Shown: positions 1-9,126 of the stretch, one piece after another
Position numbering within the stretch: the first letter of the stretch is position 1
Layout of the letters: the number at the start of each line of letters is the position of its first letter
Assembly: GCA_963921245.4 (NCBI GenBank)
Contig: CAWUEY030000001.1
Coordinates: forward strand, 2,108,001-2,172,000
Reading direction: 5' to 3'
From: JABJGO01 sp963921245
GTDB lineage: Bacteria > Pseudomonadota > Alphaproteobacteria > Rhodospirillales > Casp-alpha2
DNA length: 64,000 nucleotides
Translations under genes and position numbers: made by a program
Notes under the pieces: generated by a model
What the model was told of the DNA's origin: nothing
The model's input: only the letters and a program-made list of their open reading frames with translations
Databases searched by the model: none

Positions 1-366
1 GGCCATCTGATCTGTACGGACGGGACGAAGCACTCCCTGGATTCCATGCGCCGGGAAGCTGTATTCGCCAGCTATAGCGGCGAATCCGTCTCCCTGTTGA
101 CGGTTGCCAAGACCGACGCTAATCGCCCGAAAGCCGAACGTGTCCTGGAGAAGGCAACGGAAATGTTGCAAAAAATTGATATTGAGGTCTATGAAACCCA
201 TATCGGCGTGGGCGATCCGACAAAAGAAATTCTGAAAGCGGGGGAGGGGTACTCGGTAATCGGCGTTGCCGATTCCGGGAAAAACTGGCTTACCCGGTTC
301 GTCGTCAGCAGCGTCGCCTTCAACGTCATGGGTGCGGCCAACACCTCTGTATTGAATGTAAGATAG
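1..366 (+). CDS. Universal stress protein (UspA) family, C-terminal part
   Basis: The frame is open from the first base of the window, so the gene starts upstream and only about 121 residues are seen. The fold-typical order is present: a strand with TDGTKHS near the start, a middle strand VSLLTVAKTD, a helix, then VYETHIGVGDP, the nucleotide-loop-like stretch IGVADSGKNWLTRFVVSSVAFNVM and a final strand TSVLNVR. This matches the second half of a Usp domain, a small cytoplasmic alpha/beta protein that often binds ATP and is induced by stress. It could be one half of a tandem Usp protein. No operon partner is visible downstream, because the next gene is on the other strand. Confidence 0.72.
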   Translation, partial: GHLICTDGTKHSLDSMRREAVFASYSGESVSLLTVAKTDANRPKAERVLEKATEMLQKIDIEVYETHIGVGDPTKEILKAGEGYSVIGVADSGKNWLTRFVVSSVAFNVMGAANTSVLNVR

Positions 367-371
367 GCCAC

Positions 372-404
372 GAAGTGCCCATGAAGCACCCGTGAAGTAC
401 CCAT
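372..404. repeat. 11-bp tandem repeat, three copies
   Basis: Three consecutive 11-bp units (GAAGTGCCCAT, GAAGCACCCGT, GAAGTACCCAT) lie immediately after the Usp stop codon. The units differ at three positions. Nothing else is recognised in the 164 bases between the Usp gene and the next gene. Confidence 0.7.
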
Positions 405-530
405 GGGGTCGCATCGGCGCGGCTTCCAAAGTGGCAACGGCTTTGTGCTGGCTATGTCTGGACTAAGCGTCCTATGTGACCGGCACCACCGTACCGGTTC
501 ACGTCATCACCGAGGGCGTTAAATCCGATT

Positions 531-1859
531 TTAGTGTTCGTGACGGTTCGACCACATTTCCCACAATAACCGTGCCCGCACGCCAATCCCTAGGAACGGC
601 TCGGGCGGCAGGATATCGGGTGTGCCGAGACTTTCCATATGCTCAAACATGGGATTGTCACGACCGCAGGCCTGATCGGCGGACAGGATACCGCCTGCCG
701 TGCCCTTGGTGACACCGATAGCATTTTGACAGACCGACGACCACACATTGGGGCCGACCTGTCCAAAACCGGGCGCGCCGTTGCGGGAAAAACAGAGATA
801 CCCTGTCCAGGTGTGCTCCATGGTTACATGCGGCAGCATGGGAAATCGCTTTTCGAACATTTTCTGGTGTTCGCGCTTGATGCGCTCACGGTCCGCATTG
901 GTGCAGTTTCGATTGGGACTGTAGTGGATGTTTTGCCGGATCAGGATACGGTGATCTTTTGTCAGCCGCATGGTGATAGACACAAAGGCATTCACCGGCG
1001 TTATGCCCCATTCATCCCGTCCACCCAACGCCGCCCGTTCCTCTGTGGTCAATGCTCGACTGATGCTGGCATGGGCCGCCATGGTCAGCAGTCGGCGATT
1101 ATAGAACCCGAACTGGTCTGCCAGTCCATTCACCGTTAGAACCATCTTCGGTGCCCGAATGGTTCCCGTCGGGGTGTCGATGGAAATGCCGTTTGCGTAA
1201 TCCACGCCAATAGCCGGGGTGTTTTCGTAAAGTGTTACATTGTCGGGCAGGGTATCCGCCAATCCACGACAAAGCGCCGCCGGATTCAAAAGGATACAGC
1301 CCGGCGTATAAACCGCCGCTGTGAAATAGGTGGTACCGACCTCTGCGGGCAAGTCATCCCCCGTTACCCAGCGGTAAGGCTCACCCAGGGCTTCCAGCTC
1401 TCGAACAAAGGGCTTCAGGCCTTCTTCAACACCCCGTGGTGTTACAGCGGTATGATACTTCCCGGCCCTGGACCAATCGCAATCTATAGTATGTTTTTTG
1501 ACAATTTCTTCGTTGTATTTGATGGCCATGCGGGCCATTTCCATGAACCGGTGCGCCCCTTCCAGTTCATCGGCATTGCCGCCGATGTTATGAGGCAGAT
1601 CAATGGCAAACCCGGAGTTCCTGCCGGATGCGTTTTCTCCGGCTTCGCCCCCGTCGATGAGAATAACCCGCGAGTCCGGTTCATTTTCAGCGATACGTCG
1701 GGCCGCCGCTAATCCGGCGTACCCTGCGCCAACCACCACAAAATCAGCCCGCGCGTCGCCTTCAAGGGCGGCATTGGGCATCCGGTCCGGCAGGACGGCG
1801 CTCCAGCCATTTGTCCGGTCATCCCGTGGAAGGTGATTGATCTTCATCGCAATAACCAT
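531..1859 (-). CDS. FAD-dependent oxidoreductase, DAO family (PuuB-like)
   Basis: The 442-residue protein has an N-terminal Rossmann dinucleotide fold with VVVGAGYAGLAAARR near residue 42, followed by an acidic strand end (VILIDGG). An SGRNSGFAID segment is typical of the glycine/D-amino-acid oxidase (DAO) superfamily. Its arrangement resembles gamma-glutamylputrescine oxidase PuuB and related amine-oxidising flavoproteins, which oxidise a C-N bond with FAD and oxygen in the cytoplasm. The C-terminal part (TWTGYLCFSRNGAPGFGQ) fits the substrate domain of that group. The exact substrate cannot be told. No Puu partner genes are adjacent. A second ATG four codons in is an alternative start. Confidence 0.85.
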   Translation of the reverse strand: MVIAMKINHLPRDDRTNGWSAVLPDRMPNAALEGDARADFVVVGAGYAGLAAARRIAENEPDSRVILIDGGEAGENASGRNSGFAIDLPHNIGGNADELEGAHRFMEMARMAIKYNEEIVKKHTIDCDWSRAGKYHTAVTPRGVEEGLKPFVRELEALGEPYRWVTGDDLPAEVGTTYFTAAVYTPGCILLNPAALCRGLADTLPDNVTLYENTPAIGVDYANGISIDTPTGTIRAPKMVLTVNGLADQFGFYNRRLLTMAAHASISRALTTEERAALGGRDEWGITPVNAFVSITMRLTKDHRILIRQNIHYSPNRNCTNADRERIKREHQKMFEKRFPMLPHVTMEHTWTGYLCFSRNGAPGFGQVGPNVWSSVCQNAIGVTKGTAGGILSADQACGRDNPMFEHMESLGTPDILPPEPFLGIGVRARLLWEMWSNRHEH

Positions 1860-1918
1860 TCCCCATAAAATGGCCCTGCCAGCTTGACGCTACGCTTTTC
1901 CGAGGGCAACCATAGACC

Positions 1919-2824
1919 ATGTTGTTACAGGGTCAATCCATGGGTTTTATCGGCCTCGGCCTCATGGGTAAACCCATGGCGCGCAATCTGGCGCGAGCCG
2001 GTGCCACGATGGTGGTTCACAACCGCTCCCAGGGGGTGGTCGACGAACTGGTAAACGAAGGCATGAAACCCGCCCTCAGCCCGACCACCGTTGCCGAACA
2101 GTGTGATTTCATCATTCTTATGCTCAGTGACACCCCGGCTGTGGAAGCCGTTGTCAGAGGCGAGCATGGCCTCTTGGGCGCACTAAGGTCCGGCACCCTG
2201 GTGATGGATATGGGTACCACGGATGTGCTCGCTACGCGAAGCATGGCCCAGGAGATTGAGCAAAGGGGCGGGCAGTATATAGATGCCCCTGTTTCCGGCG
2301 GCACATTGGGAGCGGAACAGGGAAATCTTGTGATCATGGCCGGCGGCTCATCGGCGGCGATGCTTCGGGCTGGACCGATATTGGACGTGCTCGGCAAACA
2401 GACCACACACGTTGGCGGCGCTGGTGCCGGTCAGGTCGCCAAAACTGCCAATCAAATCATCGTTGGCCTGACCATCGGTGCCGTATCCGAAGCCCTGGCG
2501 TTGGCGGCAAAGGCCGGGGTTGATCCGGCGCGGGTCCGTGATGCCTTCAAGGGTGGTTTTGCGGACTCCCGAATCCTTGAACTCCACGGCCAGCGTATGG
2601 TGGATCACAGTTTTATTCCCGGGGGCAAATGCACGACACAGCGAAAAGACCTGGCACAGGCCCTGTCTCTGGCCCGGGCCGTCGGCATCGACCTTCCCGC
2701 AACGGCGCTCAGTCATGATCTCTACGACCGGCTGGTGACGGAAGGCCACGGCGAACTGGATCATGCGGCGCTGATCAAGGCGATTGATCCCGATTGGGGC
2801 AAGAGCAGGTCACTGATTAATTGA
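1919..2824 (+). CDS. NAD(P)-dependent beta-hydroxyacid dehydrogenase (GarR/MmsB family)
   Basis: The 301-residue protein carries GFIGLGLMGKPMARNL at the N-terminus (dinucleotide-binding), DAPVSGGTLGAEQGNL in the middle (substrate-binding signature) and GAGQVAKTANQIIVG with the conserved catalytic lysine. These are the hallmarks of 3-hydroxyisobutyrate dehydrogenase and tartronate semialdehyde reductase. The enzyme interconverts a beta-hydroxyacid and its semialdehyde using NAD(P). The sequence alone does not decide between valine catabolism and glyoxylate or glycerate metabolism. An ATG at 1940 lies closer to the usual family start and has an AGGG eight bases upstream, so the true protein may be seven residues shorter. 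Confidence 0.87.
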   Translation: MLLQGQSMGFIGLGLMGKPMARNLARAGATMVVHNRSQGVVDELVNEGMKPALSPTTVAEQCDFIILMLSDTPAVEAVVRGEHGLLGALRSGTLVMDMGTTDVLATRSMAQEIEQRGGQYIDAPVSGGTLGAEQGNLVIMAGGSSAAMLRAGPILDVLGKQTTHVGGAGAGQVAKTANQIIVGLTIGAVSEALALAAKAGVDPARVRDAFKGGFADSRILELHGQRMVDHSFIPGGKCTTQRKDLAQALSLARAVGIDLPATALSHDLYDRLVTEGHGELDHAALIKAIDPDWGKSRSLIN

Positions 2825-2860
2825 AGCATATTCATATCACCCGTTAAATCCATGCGAGCC

Positions 2861-2900
2861 AAAAAGAAAAGGCCCCGTCCGAGGATGAGGCCTTTCCTGT
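2861..2900 (-). terminator. Rho-independent terminator of groESL
   Basis: Read on the minus strand just after the groEL stop, AAAGGCC and GGCCTTT form a stem around a 14-base loop, followed by a T-rich run (TTTTCTTTTT). Placement and polarity fit the end of the groESL transcript. It may also serve the convergent gene ending at 2824, although its T-run on that strand is weak. Confidence 0.7.
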
Positions 2901-2925
2901 GAAACCAGACGCTGGGTGGGCTGAC

Positions 2926-4572
2926 CTAGAAGCCCATGCCACCCATGCCGCCCATGCCCGGATCCATGGGGGGCATCGGCGGGTCGTCTTTTTTAGGGGC
3001 TTCGGTGATCATGGCTTCCGTGGTGATCAGCAGGGAAGCAACGGAAGCTGCGTCCTGCAGAGCGGTGCGGACAACCTTGGCCGGATCAATGATACCGGCG
3101 TTGATCATGTCGACATATTCTTCGGTCTGTGCGTTGAAGCCCAGCCTAGCACTCTTCTGTTCCAGAAGCTTGCCAACAACCACGGAACCATCAACACCGG
3201 CGTTGTCGGTGATCTGACGGATCGGAGACTGCAAGGCACGCTTGACGATATCAACACCAACCTGCTGGTCGTGGTTTTGAACAGCAATTTTACTCAGCGC
3301 CTTGGTAGCGTACAGCAGGGCAGTTCCACCACCAGGAACAACACCCTCTTCCACAGCAGCGCGGGTTGCGTGCAGAGCGTCATCAACACGATCTTTCTTT
3401 TCCTTCACTTCAACTTCGGAAGCACCACCGACGTTGATAACGGCAACACCGCCAGCCAGTTTGGCTAGACGTTCCTGCAGTTTTTCACGGTCGTAATCGG
3501 AGGTGGTTTCTTCGATCTGCTGGCGGATTTGGCCACAACGCCCCCTGATGTCGGTTTTCTTGCCGGAGCCTTCAACAATGGTGGTCTCTTCTTTGGAGAT
3601 GTGAACACGCTTGGCGGAGCCCAGCATATCCAGGGTCACGTTTTCCAGCTTGATGCCGATGTCTTCGCTAATCATCTGACCGTTGGTCAAGATCGCGATG
3701 TCTTCCAGCATGGCCTTTCGCCGGTCACCAAAGCCCGGCGCTTTCACAGCAGCAACTTTCAGGCCACCGCGCAGCTTGTTCACAACCAAAGTTGCGAGCG
3801 CTTCGCCTTCGATGTCTTCAGCAATGATCAACAGCGGACGACCGGACTGAACGATGCCCTCCAGAACCGGCAGCAGCGGCTGCAGGGTAGAAAGTTTTTT
3901 CTCGTGGATCAGGATATACGGATTTTCCATTTCGCAGCTCATCTTGTCCGCGTTGGTTACAAAGTACGGAGACGTGTAACCGCGGTCGAACTGCATACCC
4001 TCAACAACGTCCAGATCCGTGTGCAAACCTTTGGCTTCCTCAACGGTGATAACGCCTTCGTTGCCAACTTTTTCCATGGCAGCAGCAATCATTTCACCAA
4101 CTTCGGTGTCACCATTAGCGGAAATGGTCCCGACCTGGGCGATTTCACCGCTGGTGGAAACTTTTTTGGAGGATTTGCGAACAGCGGCGATAACTGCTTC
4201 AACAGCAACGTCGATGCCGCGCTTCAGATCCATAGGGTTCATCTCGGCGGCAACAGCTTTGACACCTTCGCGAACGATGGACTGAGCCAGAACCGTGGCC
4301 GTCGTGGTTCCATCACCCGCTTCGTCGTTGGTTTTGGAAGCCACTTCACGGACCATCTGAGCGCCCATGTTTTCGAATTTGTCGGCCAGTTCAATTTCCT
4401 TGGCAACGGTAACACCGTCTTTGGTGATCCGGGGAGCGCCGAAGGATTTGTCCAGAACAACGTTGCGACCTTTGGGGCCAAGCGTCACTTTGACAGCGTT
4501 GGCGAGAACGTCGACACCATTCAACATACGGGTGCGGGCGTCGGCGCTAAACTTGACTTCTTTTGCAGCCAT
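2926..4572 (-). CDS. groL: Chaperonin GroEL (60 kDa)
   Basis: This is full-length GroEL at 548 residues, the same length as the E. coli protein. It starts AAKEVKFSADARTRML, contains the ATP-site segments TLGPKGRNVVLDKSFG and GDGTTTATVLAQSI, the apical-domain stretch EGMQFDRGYTSPYF, and ends in the Gly-Met-rich tail GGMGGMGF. It forms the 14-subunit ATP-driven folding chamber in the cytoplasm with GroES as lid. It lies 34 bases downstream of groES, and the pair is transcribed from a CIRCE-controlled promoter. No unusual residues or truncation were noticed. Confidence 0.99.
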   Translation of the reverse strand: MAAKEVKFSADARTRMLNGVDVLANAVKVTLGPKGRNVVLDKSFGAPRITKDGVTVAKEIELADKFENMGAQMVREVASKTNDEAGDGTTTATVLAQSIVREGVKAVAAEMNPMDLKRGIDVAVEAVIAAVRKSSKKVSTSGEIAQVGTISANGDTEVGEMIAAAMEKVGNEGVITVEEAKGLHTDLDVVEGMQFDRGYTSPYFVTNADKMSCEMENPYILIHEKKLSTLQPLLPVLEGIVQSGRPLLIIAEDIEGEALATLVVNKLRGGLKVAAVKAPGFGDRRKAMLEDIAILTNGQMISEDIGIKLENVTLDMLGSAKRVHISKEETTIVEGSGKKTDIRGRCGQIRQQIEETTSDYDREKLQERLAKLAGGVAVINVGGASEVEVKEKKDRVDDALHATRAAVEEGVVPGGGTALLYATKALSKIAVQNHDQQVGVDIVKRALQSPIRQITDNAGVDGSVVVGKLLEQKSARLGFNAQTEEYVDMINAGIIDPAKVVRTALQDAASVASLLITTEAMITEAPKKDDPPMPPMDPGMGGMGGMGF

Positions 4573-4606
4573 GTCTCTTAACCTTTCATTTCAAAGAAGC
4601 AGCGAA

Positions 4607-4912
4607 TCACTTCTTCTTTTTTCCTGTTTCAATGACACCGAGGATGTCTGATTCTTTCATGATCAACAGCTCGTCACCGTCGATTTTTACTTCCGTACCG
4701 GACCATTTGCCGAACAGGATGGTGTCGCCGGCTTTAACATCCAATGCGGTGGTGGAACCGTCGTCAGCCTTGTGACCGGAACCGACAGCAATAACCTTGC
4801 CCTCCATGGGCTTTTCCTGGGCGGAGTCGGGGATGATGATGCCCCCCGCGGTCTTCACGTCCTGCTCGACGCGCTTAACCAGCACGCGATCATGAAGAGG
4901 CCTGAATTTCAT
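4607..4912 (-). CDS. groS: Co-chaperonin GroES (10 kDa)
   Basis: The 101-residue protein begins KFRPLHDRVLVKRVE, has the mobile-loop region TAGGIIIPDSAQEKP that contacts GroEL, and continues with GKVIAVGSG and ILFGKWSGTEVKIDG. It ends with a lysine-rich tail (GKKKK), slightly longer than usual. It forms the heptameric cap of the GroEL cage. It is the first gene of the groESL operon, and the CIRCE element lies about 50 bases upstream of its start codon. Confidence 0.98.
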   Translation of the reverse strand: MKFRPLHDRVLVKRVEQDVKTAGGIIIPDSAQEKPMEGKVIAVGSGHKADDGSTTALDVKAGDTILFGKWSGTEVKIDGDELLIMKESDILGVIETGKKKK

Positions 4913-4962
4913 GGCGAATTCTCCAAATTTTAAGTGTTAAAACAGCTAGATAGTTAGTGTTG

Positions 4963-4989
4963 TTAGCACTCACCATTGGTGAGTGCCAC
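4963..4989 (-). promoter_or_regulatory. CIRCE operator (HrcA-binding site) of groESL
   Basis: The plus strand shows TTAGCACTC, a nine-base spacer, then GAGTGCCAC. The first arm is a perfect match to the CIRCE consensus (TTAGCACTC-N9-GAGTGCTAA), and the second matches seven of nine positions. It lies between the groES promoter and start codon, where HrcA represses heat-shock chaperonin genes. hrcA itself is not in the window. Confidence 0.93.
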
Positions 4990-4990
4990 G

Positions 4991-5019
4991 GATTTAGTGT
5001 TCTACCCCTCAACTGTCAA
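4991..5019 (-). promoter_or_regulatory. Probable groESL promoter
   Basis: On the minus strand a perfect -35 box TTGACA (5014-5019) is followed after 17 bases by a weak -10 box TAAATC (4991-4996), directly upstream of CIRCE. The -10 is poor, so an alternative register one base over is possible. Confidence 0.6.
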
Positions 5020-5042
5020 GGCTCGAGGTTATCTTTTTTTAC

Positions 5043-6773
5043 TTATTTTTTTGTGTCAGCCGGATCCATCAAGACCAGGGCTTTATCAAGAAGCCCGGAA
5101 TGTTTGATCAAAGTTTCGCCCAACCAGAACACCATGTTGTGCTGACCGTAGGGAAAAACCTCAAGTGGTTGGGGATCGGACGGTATTTCACCCATAATGG
5201 ACACGACCAGACCGCCGGGATTTGTCGCCAGCCACGCCGCTGTACCGACCGGATCGCTCGCCAGTAAAATTTCCGGTTTGTTCTGCAAACGCGCCGCAAA
5301 ATCCAGCACACCCGTATGCAGGCCCTGCCCGTAGATTGCAAGGTGGTTGCCCTGTTCTATGTAATCCCTTGCAAAGTTTGCCGCCGGTTCGGGGTCATAG
5401 GAAGAGCGCAGAACCGGTTCAGTCGCAAGGGTGCCCAGCACCATCAGTAATGCGGACAAAACCGAGACGATCATCATGCGAAGGTCAACCAGTCTTGGCG
5501 CGGCATACGCGACGAGGGCTCCCAAAATCATGACCACCGCGCCCCAGCCACCGTTCAGACCGGCGATCCAGTCCGGAATCTCAAAAACCCGATGACTGAA
5601 CGGCACAATAATCAATGCGGCACCCGCCAGCACGGTCATCAACCCCAAAACCGTCTCGCCGTTTCCGAATCGGGAGTCCTCTTCCGGGTCGCGCACTTCA
5701 CGATCAGCGCGATGAAATACCAGAAACGCGAGAACAATCGCCACAGGGGGAATCACCAGCCCTGCCTGTTCGGCGGCAGTACCTGTTTCCAGGGCAACGA
5801 ACGGTAGGGTGACAATGGAGGCCCAGAGAATACACAACCGCGCACCGCCATCGGTAAACAGATGTTTCACCTCGGAAAGCGCCCGCCATGACGGCATCCA
5901 GAAAACCCAGGGCAGAAAGGCGACAACGAAACAACCGACCAAGCCCCACCAGTTCTCCCGCAGAGAAAAATCGATTGTGAACTGCTTCGCCAGCACCCCA
6001 AAGACGTGCCCCGCCAGGTCCGAGCCTTCCGTCAAGTCTTGCAGGAGCCCCCCGATCAGCCATCCCAGTACCATTAGAACACTTAAAACTAACCCGACCA
6101 GAGACCATATGTACCACCGCCGCCAACCATCAGGTGGTGAGCGGTCATCGTCAATCTGTTCCGCCAGTGCACTGCCCCAAAGCGGGGCACTCATGGTTAT
6201 GAAAACGGGTGCCAACCAACCTCCCACACCAATGGTCAAGACGGTCAATCCGGTGAAAACCCCGAAATAGATAAATCCGTCCTGCCGCCCGGTACGCCAC
6301 GACCAAACCAGAAAGTAAAGGGAGGACAGCACAAAAAAACCCGCAATGGTGACAGGGCCCGGTGTCGCCGCCGTAATCAACCAGACCAGAAACCCACCGA
6401 CGGTCGTTCCGGACATGGCGCCCAGCCCCGTCCACCCCGGCCAGAGCAATCTGGCGAACCCTGCCACCAGGAAAACACACCCCAGCCCGGCACCGTACCC
6501 GATCAGGCGCGGCCATTCCGTCGTAACACCGAAGACTGCCCAGCCGCCATTGATCAGCCACGGGACTACCGGCCATACAAGTGGCGCGTCGGGCACGACC
6601 TGGCCGGGAAACAGCAAATCAGCAGACTGATGCGACCACCATGCTGTCGACAGGTAAACCTGTTCCGGACCGATGATCAGGGGGCGAGTCTCAAGGCTTA
6701 CCCCGGCAACGAGCAACCAGCACGCCAACCAGACTATGGGAAAAATGGTGTAATAGAGAATACGCGGGCTCAT
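5043..6773 (-). CDS. Polytopic membrane protein, possibly a GT-C/ArnT-like glycosyltransferase
   Basis: The 576-residue protein has about a dozen hydrophobic membrane segments, starting at residues 8-27 (YTIFPIVWLACWLLVAGVSL), and a C-terminal soluble region of roughly 120 residues. The layout, with an acidic/aromatic first periplasmic loop after TM1 (GPEQVYLSTAWW) followed by many helices and a soluble tail, resembles lipid-linked sugar glycosyltransferases of the ArnT/PMT class. No diagnostic DxD or DE motif is clear in loop 1, so that assignment is an inference. It lies upstream of groESL on the same strand, with a 130-base gap holding the groESL promoter, and is probably an independent transcript. 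Confidence 0.7.
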   Translation of the reverse strand: MSPRILYYTIFPIVWLACWLLVAGVSLETRPLIIGPEQVYLSTAWWSHQSADLLFPGQVVPDAPLVWPVVPWLINGGWAVFGVTTEWPRLIGYGAGLGCVFLVAGFARLLWPGWTGLGAMSGTTVGGFLVWLITAATPGPVTIAGFFVLSSLYFLVWSWRTGRQDGFIYFGVFTGLTVLTIGVGGWLAPVFITMSAPLWGSALAEQIDDDRSPPDGWRRWYIWSLVGLVLSVLMVLGWLIGGLLQDLTEGSDLAGHVFGVLAKQFTIDFSLRENWWGLVGCFVVAFLPWVFWMPSWRALSEVKHLFTDGGARLCILWASIVTLPFVALETGTAAEQAGLVIPPVAIVLAFLVFHRADREVRDPEEDSRFGNGETVLGLMTVLAGAALIIVPFSHRVFEIPDWIAGLNGGWGAVVMILGALVAYAAPRLVDLRMMIVSVLSALLMVLGTLATEPVLRSSYDPEPAANFARDYIEQGNHLAIYGQGLHTGVLDFAARLQNKPEILLASDPVGTAAWLATNPGGLVVSIMGEIPSDPQPLEVFPYGQHNMVFWLGETLIKHSGLLDKALVLMDPADTKK

Positions 6774-7285
6774 GAGACATTTATGCCATTCGGGTAACCG
6801 CTACAGCAACCATCAGCCACAAATATCTGAATGCTCATTTCCCTGAAATAGTCACAATTTCAAATGGCTGCAAGCAAGATATCCCGAGATATTGAGGTGT
6901 GACACGTCCCGAATTCAGGGTCATGCCCCGGCACCCAGAATCGCCCGATGAACCCTGGAAATGAGTCTCCTTGACCACAACCCGCCCAATATTCCGTCCC
7001 ACTTACGTGTCTCACGCAGGCATTTCCCCCGCTGGTGTTTCCCCATGAAGGCCAGGTTTTGCCGGGATGGCTCGACGAATGGCTAAAATCCAGCCCTTAC
7101 CCCGCCCATATACACCAGCCAGGCTATGTCTTTGTCGAGCACACAGATACCTGGAATGCGCGAAAAACGCAGGCCACAGTATCCTCACCCTCGATCAATC
7201 CGCGTCTTAACGCTATTTTTCCCAATTCATTGTATTCATTGCAGTTCCTTGCTACACCCGTGCGGTTTAGGGATCAGAACGACGC
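6774..7285. other. 512-base gap without a recognised gene
   Basis: This is the divergent spacer between the minus-strand membrane protein and the plus-strand ClC channel. An open frame begins at 7035 and runs into the ClC start, but it shows no recognisable domain and is not called. No strong promoter pair, terminator or RNA fold was seen by eye. Confidence 0.5.
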
Positions 7286-9067
7286 ATGGAAAAACCGGGC
7301 TCCCTGCTGACCTTCCAAAGTATTCGCCGGAATGTGAAACACGCTGTTCGGCACGATCATCTTGTGCTGGCTGTACTCGCCCTGCTCATTGGGCTGGCGG
7401 CAGGCGGGATGGTGATCTTCTTCCGCGAAGCCATCAAGTGGATACAGTGGCTGCACTACGACACCCAGACCGACCGGTTTTACCAGTATGCCGAAGATCT
7501 GGACTGGTGGATATTGTTGTTGATGCCGACCCTCGGCGGTTTGATCGTCGGGCTGCTGATTCACTGGCTGATGCCCGAAAAGCGCCCCAATGGCATTGCC
7601 GACGTCATAGAATCCTATGCCCGGCGGAACGGATTTATCTCACTGAAAACCGGCGCGGTGACCGCGCTCACCAGTGCCGCCTCCATCGGTTGTGGTGCTT
7701 CGGTGGGTCGTGAAGGACCGGCGGTCCATCTGGGTGCAACGATCGCATCGTGGATCACGCAACAGCTTCATCTATCACGATCGCTATCACGAACCGTCAT
7801 GGGTTGCGGCGTTTCCGCGGCAGTCGCAGCGTCGTTCAATGCCCCCCTTGCGGGCGCCCTGTTTGCCAGCGAAGTCATCGTCGGGCACTACGCCCTCAGG
7901 TCGTTTGCTCCCATTGTTATTGCCAGCGTGGCCGGTACCGCGCTGACGCGGACCTGGTTTGGTGATTACCCCGCATTTTTCGTTTCGGAAACCTTATTTG
8001 CATCGCTTTGGGAGTTCCCGGCCTTTGTTCTTCTCGGCCTCGTTTCGGCCATTGCGGCCCTGGTTCTCATGAACGGGGTTCGCTTCGCCGGGATCGCGGC
8101 CAGGAAACTGCCGGGACCGCCCTGGTATCGCCCGGCTATTGCCGGCTTTTTGGTCGGTTTAATTGCCCTTGCCTATCCTCAGGTCCTGGGTGTCGGATAC
8201 GGCGCGACAGAGTCTGCCATGCTGCTGCACTTCGGATTCTGGACCCTGGTCGGTATTGGTATTGCCAAGATTGTCGCAACGTCGCTCTGTCTTGGGTTCG
8301 GGTTCGCCGGAGGTATTTTCAGTCCCGCCCTTGTTGTCGGTGCCATGGTGGGGACATCCTACGGCATGATTGCAACCCAGGTGTTCCCTGATCTGTCATC
8401 CGGTCCCGACGCCTATGCGCTGGTGGGCATGGGCGCGGTTGCCGCCGCCGTGCTCGGTGCACCGATTTCAACGACCCTGATCGTCTTCGAGCTTACGGGT
8501 GATTATGCCCTGACCCTAGGGGTTATGGTGGCGGTTGTTATCTCCAATGAGATTACACAGAATTTTTTCTGTCGGTCCTTCTTCTCCATGCAACTCCGGG
8601 ATCGGGGGATCGACTTGAAAGGGGCATTTGAGACAGAAGCCCTGAAATCTGTCGTGGTGCGTCAGGTCATGGAAACCCAGACCAAGGGCCTGTCACCTGA
8701 CACGCCCATCCAAAACATTCGAAAGCACCTGCAACGCTCAACAGCGGGTGAGTTGTTTGTGGTCAATGACGAAGGCAAGCTGTTCGGTACGATCACGCTC
8801 GCCGACATGCATGACCTCGCCTTCGACCATCGTGAAGACGACACCGCCGTCGCCGCAACGGTCGCGCGCAAACACGCGCCGGTGGTATCCACATCCGACG
8901 ATCTAGGCGCGGCGCTGGAAGTCATGCAGGAAACCGGGGAAGACCACATCGCCGTCGTTGACGATGTGAAATCGCTTAAATTCATCGGTTGCGTCCATCA
9001 CCGCGATGTCATGAGCGCCTATAATCGGGTGCTTGCGCAAAAGCGCCATGATGAGCATGATATCTGA
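7286..9067 (+). CDS. ClC-family chloride channel/antiporter with C-terminal CBS pair
   Basis: The 593-residue protein has a ClC membrane domain (about residues 25-435) followed by a CBS-domain pair (about 460-590). The selectivity motifs are visible: GREGPAVHLG, with the gating glutamate retained, and GGIFSPALVVGA. The first anion-site motif is PNGIADVIE rather than the textbook GSGIP. The intact gating glutamate is compatible with a chloride/proton antiporter. The CBS pair, usual in eukaryotic ClCs and in a subset of bacterial ones, suggests nucleotide regulation. It lies 59 bases upstream of a TupA-like binding protein on the same strand. Confidence 0.95.
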   Translation: MEKPGSLLTFQSIRRNVKHAVRHDHLVLAVLALLIGLAAGGMVIFFREAIKWIQWLHYDTQTDRFYQYAEDLDWWILLLMPTLGGLIVGLLIHWLMPEKRPNGIADVIESYARRNGFISLKTGAVTALTSAASIGCGASVGREGPAVHLGATIASWITQQLHLSRSLSRTVMGCGVSAAVAASFNAPLAGALFASEVIVGHYALRSFAPIVIASVAGTALTRTWFGDYPAFFVSETLFASLWEFPAFVLLGLVSAIAALVLMNGVRFAGIAARKLPGPPWYRPAIAGFLVGLIALAYPQVLGVGYGATESAMLLHFGFWTLVGIGIAKIVATSLCLGFGFAGGIFSPALVVGAMVGTSYGMIATQVFPDLSSGPDAYALVGMGAVAAAVLGAPISTTLIVFELTGDYALTLGVMVAVVISNEITQNFFCRSFFSMQLRDRGIDLKGAFETEALKSVVVRQVMETQTKGLSPDTPIQNIRKHLQRSTAGELFVVNDEGKLFGTITLADMHDLAFDHREDDTAVAATVARKHAPVVSTSDDLGAALEVMQETGEDHIAVVDDVKSLKFIGCVHHRDVMSAYNRVLAQKRHDEHDI

Positions 9068-9126
9068 GTGGCGTCCGGCCCGGCCGCTGGCGACACACCC
9101 TCACAAGTTTCTGTCGGAGTATCTGA

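Noticed and set aside
2899..4581. Long plus-strand frames antisense to groEL
   Set aside because: They are shadows of the groEL codon pattern; the minus-strand GroEL is unambiguous.
7035..7310. 91-codon plus-strand frame before the ClC gene
   Set aside because: Overlaps the ClC start and shows no domain or convincing ribosome site.
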